A stretch of 64,000 bases of DNA from Nageia nagi (lineage: Eukaryota > Pinophyta), in the NCBI GenBank assembly GCA_050084985.1, contig JBITNC010000001.1, positions 206,460,001-206,524,000 of the forward strand. Reading direction: 5' to 3'. The notes below the pieces were generated by a model. It was not told where the DNA came from and searched no databases. It was given only the letters and a program-made list of their open reading frames with translations. Below are positions 48,950 through 60,344 of this stretch, in pieces; the first letter of the stretch is position 1; each line of letters starts with the position of its first letter. The translations under genes were made by a program, and so were the position numbers.

Positions 48950-50110
48950 GGGTTGCTCTATCATTTAGATAAGTTGTATGTTCCCAAGAAACATTAGCCA
49001 ATGCTTCTCAAAAAAGTAAATTCTACCCTATATGGAGGATATTTTAGTAAGAAAAAGACCTTGCATAACCTTCAACATTTTTCTATTAGCCCCACATGAG
49101 TTAGGATGTTCTTCAATTTCTTAGATAGTGTGTTGTTTGTAGCCACTCCAAACCAACCAATCAAAAATTAGGTCTTAGCTCTCCTTTTTTCATTCCTAAT
49201 CATCCTTGGGAAATTATTTCCATGGATCTAGTGAGTGGTCTTCCTCTCAAAGTGCATCATCATGATTGCATCTTTGTGGTAGTTGACTATTTAAGAAAGA
49301 TGGTCAAATTTATTCCATGTTGCAAGACTTCTTCTACACATGACTTAGCACACCTTTTTTCAATTCGATTTGGTGATCATTTAGACTTCCCTCAAGCATC
49401 ATCTCAAATTGGAATCCTTGCTTTGTGGGACATTTTTGGTGATAATTTTGGAAAATTTTAGGATTTTCTCTCAATTTCTCTACTTCTTTTGACCCATAAA
49501 TGGATATCCAAATCAAAGTTGTGAATTGCACATTGATTCACAGTTTAAGGATATATCATGATACTTATCCTACCAAGTGGGATTTGATTCTAACACATAT
49601 TGAGCATTCATACAATCATGTTGTTCATTCCTCCATTAGACATTATTATTTTGAGGTTTGTTAGGAATTTCAACCATTAGCTCCAGATGAGTTACCATTA
49701 TCCTTACCTTCTCCTACTACTTCTCATCTTCAAAAAAAGTAGGATAAGGTAGATGCATTTGTTTGATATCTTCAATCCACTATGGTTAGTATTCTTGAGC
49801 TTACATAGGTGAAGTAGAAAATTCATATGGATAAACATAGAGTTCCTCACTCCTTTCAAGTTTGTGATTGTGTTTGGCTTCATCTTTATAAATAATGATT
49901 CAAGGATAAGGTTTTTAGTAAGCTTAATCCAATTTGTTATGGTCCTTATACCATCATTCACCAGGTGTTTGATGATGCTTTTTGACTTGACCTTCTAGTA
50001 CAACTTGGAATTCATGATGTAGTTAATGTTGATCTTCTAAAACATTATCATGACTCCACCTTAGAGATAAAGGTTCAACCCAATAATCTTGCTGATGTGA
50101 TTCCTAATTA
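48950..50110 (+). pseudogene. Integrase of the short-LTR gypsy element
   Basis: The core reads EIISMDLVSGLPLKVHHHDC (first Asp, about 49,215) and FVVVDYLRKMVKFIPC. In the next frame, IISNWNPCFVGHFW (about 49,400) has asparagine for the second catalytic aspartate. Then QIKVVNCTL (about 49,509-49,535) has lysine (AAA at 49,515-49,517) for the catalytic glutamate. YNHVVHSSIRHYYFEV and a C-terminal KDKVFSKLNPICYGPYTI / LLKHYHDSTLE region (about 49,895-50,065) finish the domain. There are several frameshifts and many stops. I see no chromodomain. Confidence 0.8.
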
Positions 50111-50311
50111 TTAGCTTTCACTTTTTTAAGACCATGTTTTTGACACTAAGATACATAACGCATGTAAAGGATCTACCACTTCCTACCTTGCTGCTAATCA
50201 AGGTTAATTTCCTCATCAAGTTCATTAGGTTCCACATCATCATATGGTTCAGGATTTTCCTTCTCTTATCAATGCATTGGGGACCAATGCTTCTTTTATT
50301 AGGAGGAGTAA

Positions 50312-50802
50312 TGAGGAATAACCATAATAATACTATAAATAATAATAAAATATATTTTAATGTATCTAAGGTTAGCTAGGAATAATCAATCATTAGACAC
50401 ATTTCTATTATTTGTAATGAATGCAATACCATCTACTCTTCCATGGTTTTTCCAATACCATGTGCATGGTTCCATGGTATTTTGGATTGCATTGGCCTAT
50501 TTAAAGGCTTATTCTATTAATACAAATCATCCAATATTTGATTCTTTCTTAGGAGGAATGTTGAAGAATAACAATAACAACACTACAAATAATAATAAAA
50601 TACCTTTTTAAGGTATCTAAGGTTAGCTAGGAATAATCAATACGTTAGATGCATTTCTACCATTGTAATAAATGCAATACCATTTGCTCTTCCATGGTTT
50701 TTTCAATACCATGTGCATTCTTCCATGGTATTTTAGTTTGTATTTGCCTATTTAAAGGCTTCTTATATTAATACAAATCATCCAATATTTCTTTCTATAT
50801 CA
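50312..50802 (+). repeat. Doubled 3' LTR of the short-LTR gypsy element
   Basis: Copy 1 (50,312-50,547) starts tgaggaataacc after the purine-rich ttaggaggagtaa. Copy 2 (50,562-50,802) starts tgaagaataac after ttaggaggaatgt and ends ttctatatca. The short piece between them looks like a second copy of the polypurine-tract region, so the unit LTR + tract has been duplicated. Copy 1 lacks the last bases of the LTR. Confidence 0.85.
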
Positions 50803-52498
50803 CTAAAACATGAATTTGGTGAATGGTTTAGTGAGAAGAAAGTGCTCCAACAGGTAGGGTTGAATCTCAAAAGGGTTAGAGATCACATGAGATGAAAAGT
50901 GATGAAACTTCCCCCTAACCAAAGAAACTTAGCAATGAAACTAGTTGACATTAATAAGAAGATATAGAATATTATCTTTGATATTTAATATTTGAACCTA
51001 ATTAATTAAGCTTTTTAACATAATACTAGTAAGTTATTTCATAAAAAGGTTTGGAAGATGCTACTGAACAAAGTAACTAAGATGGATAAAAGAAAAGCAA
51101 AATACTTGGAGACATTGCAAGAAAAAGTGATGAAGTCTCGACTTGCCAAGTTGGGACATAATATTATGCATCGAGTGGGAAATGGAGGGAGGAAGTTTGT
51201 TTATATCCAATTCATAAGTACATTTAGTGCATGTGATTTTCAATTATATTTAATTTTAAAAAATGTATAGATAAATAGTTTTTAATATATTACTAATTAA
51301 TATTTTTTTGTAGTTGAGATATTTTAATTAGTTTTGTGATGATAATGAATGATATTATGGCATCACATATGGTTATTGAGCCTTGAGGGATAGTTTGAAT
51401 GTTGGTGTAAGTAATTACAATTATTTTAATTAATAAAAGCATATGAATTCATTGTAGGTGATGCATATTTTTGTAAGTTTGATTATACATACACTAACAT
51501 TTATTTTCTTATTATTTACAAGTAGGTGCATTATAAGGGGTACATTGCAAGGGGTGCATCATAGGAGGAGACATAGCAGCATGACCTACAGGTGATTGAG
51601 CATCATGATCATCCATTGAGGGATGTTAACTTCAATGATTTGTTTGATGATTGTGATGAGTTGATACTGAGTAAGGTAATGGCTAGTTATTATCGTGAGA
51701 TAAGTGGTGTCTTCTTAGGTAGTGGTTTGAGTAGTGAGTTAGGTAGTGAGTACTTAGGTAGTGGCTGTTCAAGTAGTGAGTCATCTAACAAGGAATTTAA
51801 TATCAAGGGCTAGAGCTATGTACTCATGATGGATAAACCATTATCATTTTTAATATATTGTATGATGTGGATGTAATGATACAGACACGTATATCATTTT
51901 GGCATATTCAAACATCTTATGTATATCATTTTGGCCTATTTTTGATGTGGACCTTATCATCATTTTTATGTAAATGTTATCATTTTGATTTATATATAAC
52001 TTTTTAGCATATTTTAACATATTTTAAAGTAGTTTGGTCCAATTCTGATGTATTATTGGTATATTTTGATCTAGTTTTGGTATATTTTAGCATTTTTTAT
52101 GTATATAATTAAAATATATTTTAATTTTCAAATTAATGAAATTTAAAATAATTATATTAAATATTTAAAATAATTTTTTTTTTAATTTTTTAACAAAATT
52201 GATGCAATATTGGACTCAAAACACAACTTAAGATTAAGCATGAAAGGATTAAAAAACCAAAAAAATAGATGTAAATAAAGACAAAAATTTTTATGTAAAC
52301 CAATGCAAAACATAGATGCAAATCGATGTAAAAAATAGATGCAAAAATTGATTAAAAAAAAAGGATGCAAAAGTCAACACAACTTGTGATATGTTATTTG
52401 CATCAAAATTTGCATCAATTTTTAGTGAAGAAAATAAAAAAAAATACAAAGGGTTTGGATGCAAATTATGACACAAATCCTTCAATTTCTAGTAGTGG
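50803..52498. other. AT-rich sequence with unrecognised short ORFs
   Basis: Plus-strand stretches at 51,058-51,270 (KAKYLETLQEKVMKSRLAKL, then VGNGGRKFVY) and 51,592-51,813 (DVNFNDLFDDCDELILSKVM, then a Gly/Ser-rich tail SSELGSEYLGSG) look like real but degraded coding sequence. I do not recognise the family. From 51,840 to 52,170 there are repeated gtatatcattttggc words, and 52,260-52,460 is rich in 'gatgcaaa' words. Confidence 0.4.
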
Positions 52499-53170
52499 AA
52501 CCAACCCTAACAACATAAGCTTTATATGTATTCTACATGCATGCAACCATGTAGGTCTAGTGGATGAGGGTTGTAAATACTTTAGTATCACAAGTGACTT
52601 TTATTGCATTATTTATGGGATGTGCCCTATAGACATATATGCAAAATATGAAAGAATAGACTAGTCCCAATAAGTATTTGACAAGATGTGAGATGCAAGA
52701 TGCAAACACAATTTTATGGGTTGTAATGATTGTAGGATATGCAATTCATGGCTATAACAAGGATTCCCTTAAACTCTTTGATTTAATGAAGCACTTATAT
52801 ACCAACCCTAACAACATAACCTTTGTATGTGTTCTAAATGCATGCAACCATGTAGGTCTAGTGGATGAGGACTATAAATACTATAATATCATGAGTGAAT
52901 TTTATTACATTATTCTTGGGATGAATTATTATACATGCATTGCTGACCTTCTTGTTCATGTATGCTATCATTATCAAGATGACCATAAAACTTAAATCAA
53001 ATATGTGAAGAGTTGTCAATACTTACATGACCCATAAATACATATATGGTTGAGATTCTTGATCATGTTGGGAATTTAAATGAAGTAAAATAATTTATAA
53101 ATAACACACCAATAAACCTTATTCTTGTAGTATGTTGTAATTTACTTTGTACCTTGACTAGTTTGCAAGC
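52499..53170 (+). pseudogene. Pentatricopeptide-repeat (PPR, PLS-type) pseudogene fragment
   Basis: Two related pieces read NPNNISFICILHACNHVGLV (about 52,508-52,565) and NPNNITFVCVLNACNHVGLV (about 52,806-52,864), each followed by DEG/DED-x-KY and I(T/M)S(D/E)FY. These are the L-S motif junctions of plant organelle-targeted PPR proteins. Between them, DANTILWVVMIVGYAIHGYN and DSLKLFDLMK form another repeat, with an IDIYAKYERID relic before it. After 52,930, YYTCIADLLVHV and a degraded FINNTPIN segment (about 53,090) continue the protein. Frameshifts and stops make it non-functional. It is a retained piece of a host PPR gene or a captured copy. Confidence 0.75.
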
Positions 53171-53766
53171 AATGGTAATGGAATCATCTACCTTATGCTT
53201 CTTGACTTCCTTGTAATTTTTAGATATGATACCAAATCATGAATTATTACTAGACCTATAATTAATGAAATTACATAATACATGTATGGTTAAACTTCAT
53301 AGTTGTGTTGGGTATTTAGAGAAAAAGACTAGATAAATAGCATGCCAAATAACCTTCCAAACTATATTGGCTTTGTACCTTCATCAATTTATAGGTAATA
53401 GTACTATCACCTCCATTATTGCCCATGGAGTGGGAGTGGAAGCAAGAGTCAGAGTGCTATAACTTGGTGGGAGTGGGAGTGAGTAGGAGTTGAACACTTT
53501 GCCAAATTTTAAAACATGGCTACATAAACATTATTATTTTTAAAGGAAATTAACTTTTATGATTCATTTTAACTACCATTGTATGGCATATTAGGGTGGT
53601 TTATTATCACTATAAAAAACTTCCTTCTATACTTATATACATTGGTGGTTTAAAATTTGCTTACAAAAGGCACCTTATATACTCATATACACTGGTGGTT
53701 AAAAATCACACTAAGAAATCTACCATAAAATAGTCATCATTAAAGTCCAATTTTCTTGTGGTGGTG

Positions 53767-54540
53767 ATCTACAATGATTGCAAGATATGCATAAAATGGG
53801 TTTTATGAAAAAGGCCCTAAGATATATATTGAAAAAGAGGAAGAATACATAAGGCTCAAAAAATATTTAATAAGATGCATGATGCAAATATAGTTTCATG
53901 GTATGCAATGATTGTAAGATATGCATAAAATGGATTTTCTAAAAAATACCCTAAGATATGTATGAAAAATATGGAAGAAGATGCAATACTAAAGAATTGT
54001 TTGATAAGATGCATGATGTAAACACAATTTCATGGTTTGTAATGATAGTAGGATGTATGCAAAATGGATTTTCTAAAAAATGCCCTAAAATATATATCAA
54101 AAATATGGAAGAATGCATAAGAATCGAGAATTGTTTGATAAGATGCATGATGCAAACATAGTTTGATGGTATGGAATGATTGTAAGATACACACAAAATG
54201 GGTTTTGAAAAAGACCCTAAGATATATATGTAAAAAGAGGAAGAATACATAAGGTCAAAGAATTCCTTGATAAGATGCATGATGCAAATACAGTTTTATG
54301 GTGTGCAATGATTGTAAGATACATTTAAAATGATTTTTATGAAAAATACCCTAAGTTATGTATGTAAAATATGGAAGAATATATACCTAATAATTATTTG
54401 ACAAGATGCATGATGTAAATATAGTTTCATAATTTGTAATGATTGCAAGATACATATAAAATGAATTTAATAAAAAATACCTTAATAATACAAAATGGGT
54501 TTTCTAAAATATGCAAAATGTAGGAGAATACAAGGTACGA
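53767..54540 (+). repeat. 131-134-bp tandem array derived from a PPR segment
   Basis: The word (t)aagatgcatgatg starts at 53,871, 54,005, 54,139, 54,271 and 54,402, spacing the units at 134, 134, 132 and 131 bases. A further partial unit lies at 53,767. Each unit contains sequence that would translate as LFDKMHDANTISWFVMIVGY and QNGFSKKCPKIY, one PPR motif. The period is not 105 bases (one 35-residue PPR) nor consistently a multiple of three, so the array grew as DNA after the coding function was lost. Confidence 0.85.
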
Positions 54541-54589
54541 ACATGTAATGAAAAATGTGAAAGAATATCTACTTGCACCAACCTTACAA

Positions 54590-54830
54590 ATGGAACTCCT
54601 TTCATATCCTTTTCTCTACCCTCATCATAAAATTGAAAATAAAATACCTTACCTCTCCTTTCCTCTTCTCTCCTCTATCCTCATCACAAAATTGCAAATC
54701 AAATACCTAGCATCTCCTTTCCTTTCCTCTCCTCTCCTCTTCTCTACCCCTCGCTAAAAATTGTAAACTAATAGCTTGCCTCTCCTTTCCTTCCCTCTCC
54801 TCTACCCCTTCATCAAAATAAACTTGGAAA
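54590..54830 (+). repeat. Pyrimidine-rich minisatellite
   Basis: Three to four units of about 70-75 bases, each with a (c/t)ctcctttcctctcctct tract, 'ctacccctcatc' and 'aaaattg.aaat.aaatacc'. The strand shown is strongly C/T-rich. Confidence 0.8.
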
Positions 54831-57800
54831 ACTCAAAATACTTGAAATTTTTCAAGCAACCCACCTTTTCGTATGTAATATCTCAAAAAGTACAACACAT
54901 ATGATGATGTGTAACAATATCACAAATATTTTTGAAAATAAATAATATTATGGAAACACCTTAATCCTTGGATAAGTGGCATAAAGATACATCCTTTGTG
55001 TAGTAATTTAGGAATACAATCTCAATTGTCAAGCTATCTAGATTGAGTGAGTATTTTCTCATTTGAATCTTATAGGGAATGTTATGCCTTGCTCTTCCTT
55101 TATAAATTAATTATTCTTAATATTTTTGCCTTTTAATTAATACTTCTTCTAGACATAATAGATATAATTTTATAATAAATTAAAAATGATTTTTAGGTGT
55201 ATACACTTACAATCCTCATAGAGGTCATAATCATAATTAGCTTAAAGGTTAGATTATGGATTGATCCCTTGATCATCATTATGAAAAATATTATTTTGCT
55301 CATTAATATCTATTTTAGCTTCAATCATATAAGTTTTTGAATGGAAAAGCATTTCTATTATATTAAAAAACCTTCTTCATACAAAAAGGGCAAGTGGGAT
55401 TTGCACACCCTATATAACATACCATTGATTACACTCATTACAAAAAAAATTTATGAATAAAAAAATATAGCTACCAAGAGAAACCATTACCACCAACACA
55501 CATCTCAAATTCCAACCAACCAACCAGTAAGCATTTAATAATATTTAGATATCAAAGTGGGGGGGTTGGAAGTTATCAACAAAATTTATATGATCGCAAC
55601 CCCTTATAATTAGACATGACATTCTAGACATTATTATTGATGGCTCCATCATTGGGTTTCCCTCCTTCAGTGTGGGTACACTTCTCATTCCCTTGAAGAG
55701 TGTTTCTCATTTCCTTAAAGCTCATGAGGGCTGAATATCCCATCTGCTATTTATATAAAGGTTAAACATCATGTTAATTAGAATTGCTTCTTGCATATGG
55801 AAAGGATTCTACAAGGGCTAAAATGAATGATGTTGTAGCGAAGAAGCCAAGTTATGTGCATTATACAAGTAATGGCTAGGATTGCAACATTGTAGAAGTG
55901 ATGATGACCACACCTCCTTGACTTTGAGACCACTCTAAAAGTGGAGTAACCTCTATAAGAATACACATGAGAGTACAAGTAGAATTTCCCTAGTGGTCAA
56001 GTATATTTCATAAATATTGTACTTCCATATTCACTTTTTTTAACTTGAACCATAATTTGCAACCAGATGTCAAAAAATACAAAGTAATTATTAGCAAGAG
56101 ATAAAGAGGTTGAAGCCTCTAGTCTCCCAAAGATAATATTTTTTCTAATTTCCTATAGATGATAGAGAATAATAACCCAATAAATATGTAAAACTTCACC
56201 AAGAGGTTCCAAAAATACAACACAATCTCCTAGGATAACATGAACCCAAAAGTAAGGAAAGGATTGAAAAAAGAGAGAACCCAATATCAAGATTTATGAG
56301 CTTTAGGATAAGGTATCAAATGATACCCTTAAGTATACTCCTTGGTAAGAGGGAGGGGAGGGGTCATCATCATTTAAAAAAAAACATTTATTTTTTCTTT
56401 CTTTCCAAACACTCCATTATGATTAAAATCTTACTTAGAGTAATTTTTTAGGTTTACTTGGAATCCATGGGTAAAAATATGCATTAAATATTTTTTTTCT
56501 TCCTCACAAGAGTTAGTAGGAGCATAATGGTCTTTTTTAAATCCTTACTTGCTTAAAGGGAGGAAATATTCTAAATTTTTTGCTACTTAGTAATTTTTTT
56601 TAATAATTAGAAATATTAAAAAAAGTATACTAAGTTAAACTAGTAAACTATCTTTAGGGATAGAACTTTAAGTAAAAGAAGGGGGGAATTTATATTTCTT
56701 TTACTTAATTTAATTCATGCCTAGGGCTTAAAAATTTAAGTTAATGTTTACTACTTAAAAAATAAATGCATGCTTAGTACTTATTTTTTAAGTTAATAAA
56801 TGCATGCTTAGTACTTATTTGTTAAGTTAATAAGTGCATGCTTAGTACTTCAATTTTTTAAGATAAAAGATGCATTTTTTTACTTAAAAATTGTTAAGTT
56901 AAAAAGAGCATTTTTAAACTTACTTAGATGCATACTTTTAAGTTAAATTAATGCATGATTATAATTAGTACTTATGTTTAGTACTTAAAGTTTTAAGTAA
57001 TGATGTAATTTACTTCTTTTTGCAAAAGATCAGACTTGTACAAAAATAAGAATGATATAAAGATATCCTTTAGGGGTTGGTAAACAAAACCCATTAGACA
57101 TTTAGGTTTCAAATTTTAAATAAATGAATTTTTACTTCATGTTTCATACTTTGATTTATTTTCTTATGTAAATAAAATGCAAACATTGAAATGAGCAACC
57201 CCTTAAAATGAACACATCCACATGTACATTCTACAACATGACTTGTTTGGGGAGCCATGAGGTGAGGACAAGTGGACTGGAGCCTTTAAGTCCAATGATC
57301 CAAATGATGAAAAGTTCATACTTCTTAATTTCTTCTAAGTCCTCTGTTGGTCTAGATATAACTCCAATAGGTGGACATGCATGTATGTAGTGATACCACA
57401 TATCCTCACATCCATTTAGGGATTATCCTAATAACTTAAGAGGATAACTTGAAACCTAATTGATATTAATAATTTGGCCAATCCAATAAATACTATAACC
57501 TTGGAAAATAGTAAGTGCTTCTCCTTGTGAGAAAGTATAATATTAACCAAGGCAAACTAGTTGAGGATTGGCAATACTTGGACTCCTCTTGTGTGGGCAT
57601 CAAGGTGAAAGCCTAATTTTAGATAAGAAAATAAGCCTCAATAATGTCACTCTACATCTATAATTCTTGAGATGAGGAATGTATTTGGGTACATGCATTA
57701 TTTGCACTTATGAATCAAATCAAGCATATCTATAGTGTTAAATTTAAAATGTATTATTTACTTGATTAAAACTTAACATATAATGTTATTTATTGAACCA

Positions 57801-57880
57801 CATGCTTATTATTTTTTACATTCTTATGTAGTAAATGGGAGACTCCTTTTTACCCAAACACATTCTTGATGGTTCTATTT
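54831..57880. other. AT-rich sequence without a recognisable gene
   Basis: No motif-bearing ORF. Short stretches at 55,778-55,978 (minus) and 57,208-57,390 (plus) have no family resemblance. A homopolymer-rich zone lies at 56,370-56,620, followed by the tandem repeat at 56,761. The 5' LTR and primer site of the copia element that starts further on are not identifiable here. Confidence 0.5.
56761..56863 (+). repeat. 34-bp tandem repeat
   Basis: Three units of aata(a)(a/g)tgcatgcttagtactt... begin at 56,761, 56,795 and 56,829. Degenerate relatives with atgcat and ttaagtta words extend on both sides (56,700-56,990). Each unit has the palindromic core gcatgc. Confidence 0.85.
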
Positions 57881-57884
57881 TTGT

Positions 57885-58790
57885 GATTTAGGAACCTAAA
57901 ATGAGATTTAAGTTGTAGGAAAGGAAGCTTTAGCAAACAGTGAATGAGAACCTTATTGCTCTTACAAATGAGAAGGCACTAGAGGCTTACAGCATAAATA
58001 ATGAGTTGGCAACCTCTTTGATTTACTGTGCAATTTTAGATGATGTGCTCCTGATGATTTCCTCTTCAACCTTAGAAAAAGAAGCTTGAGATAACCTTAA
58101 GTAAATCTACCTTGGTTCAAATTTTTCAAGAAGATTTACCATTCTCCAGAAGTTACTTCAATCTCATCAAGGGTAAGATGAAAATATTGTCATCTACTTG
58201 AACAAAATCATTGACCTAAGGACCCAACTTGTTGTTTGTGGATGCAATTGGATCAATGATGAGTTCATGGTCTTCATCATTCTTCAAAGATTTTCTTCAA
58301 AATTTAGAAACTTTGTGATAGTTATAGAAACAAGACTTGATGATGAAGAAGAAGTATTCTCCCTTGAGAACCTTTATAGGAACCTTTTGAAGCATAAGGA
58401 AACCCTTAATAATAAGGTGTTGATTTCTTCTTCTAAGGATAATAATGTTGCTCTTGGAGCAATCAAAACTCCTTTCAAGAAGAAGTTCAACTATCAAACG
58501 AAATCTTATCCTTCTTCCTCCAAAATGTTTGACAAAAGAGGCAATGGCAACAATAGCAATAACAACAATAATAAGAACAATAGCAACAATAGCCATTTCA
58601 AGAAAAGAGATGGAAAATGCAAACCAAACAATCTATATCATAAGAAAAATTTTGATGGTAATTATAACAATTGTGGCATCCAAGGTCATAAAGAAGTTGA
58701 TTGCTATAAAACGAAAAGAGAGAAAAAGAATAAAGGAAATGCAATTGAAAAGAATTTCAAAAGAAAGAAGAATATTCAAGTTGGTTTTGT
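57885..58790 (+). pseudogene. Copia gag (UBN2 type)
   Basis: A degraded start (ENLIALTNEKALEAYSINN, about 57,950) leads into a long open part from 58,198: NKIIDLRTQLVVCGCNWIND, FIILQRFSSKFRNFVIVIET and LENLYRNLLKHKETL, the UBN2 gag domain of plant copia elements. An Asn-rich low-complexity run (about 58,540-58,595, aac/aat repeats) precedes the knuckle YNNCGIQGHKEVDCYK (about 58,665-58,710). The first cysteine of the CCHC motif is tyrosine (a G-to-A change). Stops are confined to the 5' end. Confidence 0.85.
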
Positions 58791-59022
58791 TACAATGCTC
58801 TACTCCATGTCTAGCTCTTTTTCATTTAATTGGATTGTTAATTCTAGTTGCACTAATCATCTATGCTTTGAAAAGGAAAAGTTTGAAAACTTTCACAAGT
58901 ATAGAAAAGATGTGGTTGTGATAGGTGATAACTCTATCCTTGAAGTCCAAGGAATTAGGAGTGTGTTGATTCATAGGAAGGTTCTTGATAATGTGTTATT
59001 TATGTTCTTAAGCTTAAGATGA
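58791..59022 (+). pseudogene. Copia protease
   Basis: In frame with gag. The active-site motif appears as FNWIVNSSCTNHLC (about 58,828-58,868). The expected catalytic Asp is Asn and the following Gly is Ser, both G-to-A changes, so it is inactive although the frame is open. Downstream, FENFHKYRKDVVVIGDNSIL fits the rest of the domain. The frame ends at a stop at 59,020. Confidence 0.8.
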
Positions 59023-59994
59023 ACTTTCTCTCCATGATCCAAGTTGCTAGAAATAGGTACTCATTTGAGTTCAACTCTCAACCATGGTGCATAAAGAATG
59101 GACTTGCCACATTGGTTAAAGGGTCAGTGAAAGATGATCTATATATTATTGATCAAGTTCCAACAAAGATGTGTCTTGCTACAAGTGTGTGTTCTAGAGG
59201 CAAACTTTGGCACCAACGTTAAGGGTTCCTTAACCACAAAAGTATTCAATTCATGAAAGACCAAGAACTTATCAAAGGTTTACCTTCTATTTCACTTTCA
59301 ATTGGTCTATGTGAGAAGTGCATCCTTGGTAAGATGCATAGGCAAAAATTTGAAAAAGATAAGGCAACAAGAGCATCTCAAACTCTTCAACTTGTGCATA
59401 TAGATTTGATGGGTTCATTTCAAACTAAGTTGCTTGGAGGATCATCTTACATCTTGACCTTCATTGATGACTTTAGTAAGATGACCTTTGGGTATCTATT
59501 TGAGCATAAGGATCAAACCTTTGAGAGTTGTAAGGTTTTTAAGGCCTTTATTAAGAATCAAAATAACCTTAAAAATAATATGTTGATATCAGATAATAGA
59601 GAAGAATATAATAGTAATGAATTCAATGACTATTATGCTAAGTATGAAATCAAAAGGTAATTTATGATTCCTTACACTCTTCAACAGAATGGTGTTGCTA
59701 AAAAAAATAGGATAATTATAGAAATGGCTAGATGCATACTGGGTAATTTTCTTAATTTCTTATAGGGTGAAGCTATGAGCTTTGTTATTTACACCTTGAA
59801 TAGGTGTCCCACAAAAGTTATTCAAAGTAAAAATCCTTTTGAGTCATGATTAGGAAGAAAACCTAACATTTCTCACCTTAAGGTATTTGGTTATGAAGAA
59901 TTATCCTACATTATTTTTGAGAAAAAGAAAAAGTTGGACAAAAGAGCTAAAAAATGTATCTTTGTATGTTATGATAGTCAACATAAAGGCTACA
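59023..59994 (+). pseudogene. Copia integrase
   Basis: The pre-integrase block reads KLWHQR-stop-GFLNHKSI and LCEKCILGKMHRQKF (the HHCC region, about 59,205-59,350). The core shows LVHIDLMGSF (first Asp, about 59,392-59,420), YILTFIDDFSKMTFGYLF and LISDNREEYNSNEF (second Asp, about 59,585). The third block, LQQNGVAKKNRIIIEMAR (about 59,680-59,733), has Lys where the catalytic Glu is expected and appears one residue short. The domain end (YTLNRCPTKVIQSKNPFES, PNISHLKVFGYEELSYI) runs to the insertion. Confidence 0.85.
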
Positions 59995-60312
59995 TGTTAT
60001 GAACTAAGTTCCCAAAATAGCATAAAATCATAAGAGAAAGAGCTCAATGCCTTGAATAAGAGATAAAATTAGTAATAATAAGCCACTTCGAGGGTGCAAC
60101 CTCCTTTACATCACATAAATTACTCAACAATAGACAATACAAATGATAATACCTCCTTAGTATATATAGGAGTCCAAGGGTTGCCACTATAATGAAAGGA
60201 CACTAGCCGACATAACAATAATAATGTAATGGAATAACAATAACCATAGTGGGATTCTATGGGACACATAATAACAATATATGGGCTACATGAGTAGTAT
60301 AGGGACCTAACA
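59995..60312 (-). repeat. 3' LTR of the chromovirus
   Basis: On the minus strand it starts TGTTAGGTCC (next to the purine tract) and ends GTTCATAACA, giving a five-base inverted end TGTTA...TAACA. A TATATATAC box lies in the middle (about 60,155-60,165). The length is 318 bp. The boundaries rest on this inverted end and on the break in copia. The partner LTR is outside the window. Confidence 0.75.
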
Positions 60313-60329
60313 TGTCCCTCTCCTTCAAA
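60313..60329 (-). other. Polypurine tract of the chromovirus
   Basis: On the minus strand TTGAAGGAGAGGGACA precedes the LTR start TGTTAGG. Confidence 0.75.
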
Positions 60330-60344
60330 AAATGTTATCCTCAA

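Larger units (their letters stand above)
45240..50802 (+). mobile_element. Short-LTR Ty3/gypsy element
   Basis: Related ~215-241-bp LTRs lie at 45,240-45,454 and at the 3' end, where there are two in tandem (50,312-50,547 and 50,562-50,802). Between them are gag, protease, RT, RNase H and integrase in gypsy order, all on the plus strand and all decayed. A primer site complementary to initiator tRNA-Met follows the 5' LTR. The size (5.6 kb) and short LTRs fit small gypsy lineages such as Reina, though I cannot see a chromodomain. No target duplication is readable. Confidence 0.85.
57885..59994 (+). mobile_element. Ty1/copia element, 5' half, cut by a chromovirus insertion
   Basis: Gag, protease and integrase in copia order (integrase before RT) lie on the plus strand. 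The sequence stops at 59,994 in the middle of the post-integrase region (KLDKRAKKCIFVCYDSQHKG), where the 3' LTR of the minus-strand chromovirus begins. The RT and 3' end would lie beyond the right edge of the window. No 5' LTR is recognised. Confidence 0.85.

Noticed and set aside
54548-54757. ORF rich in Leu/Ser/Pro over the pyrimidine tract
   Set aside because: It is translation of the C/T-rich minisatellite, with no start or family support.
58445-58921. 158-codon plus-strand ORF overlapping copia gag
   Set aside because: It is a shadow of the UBN2/knuckle gag frame. Its composition (AIAITTIIRTIATIAI) comes from the aac/aat repeat read out of phase.
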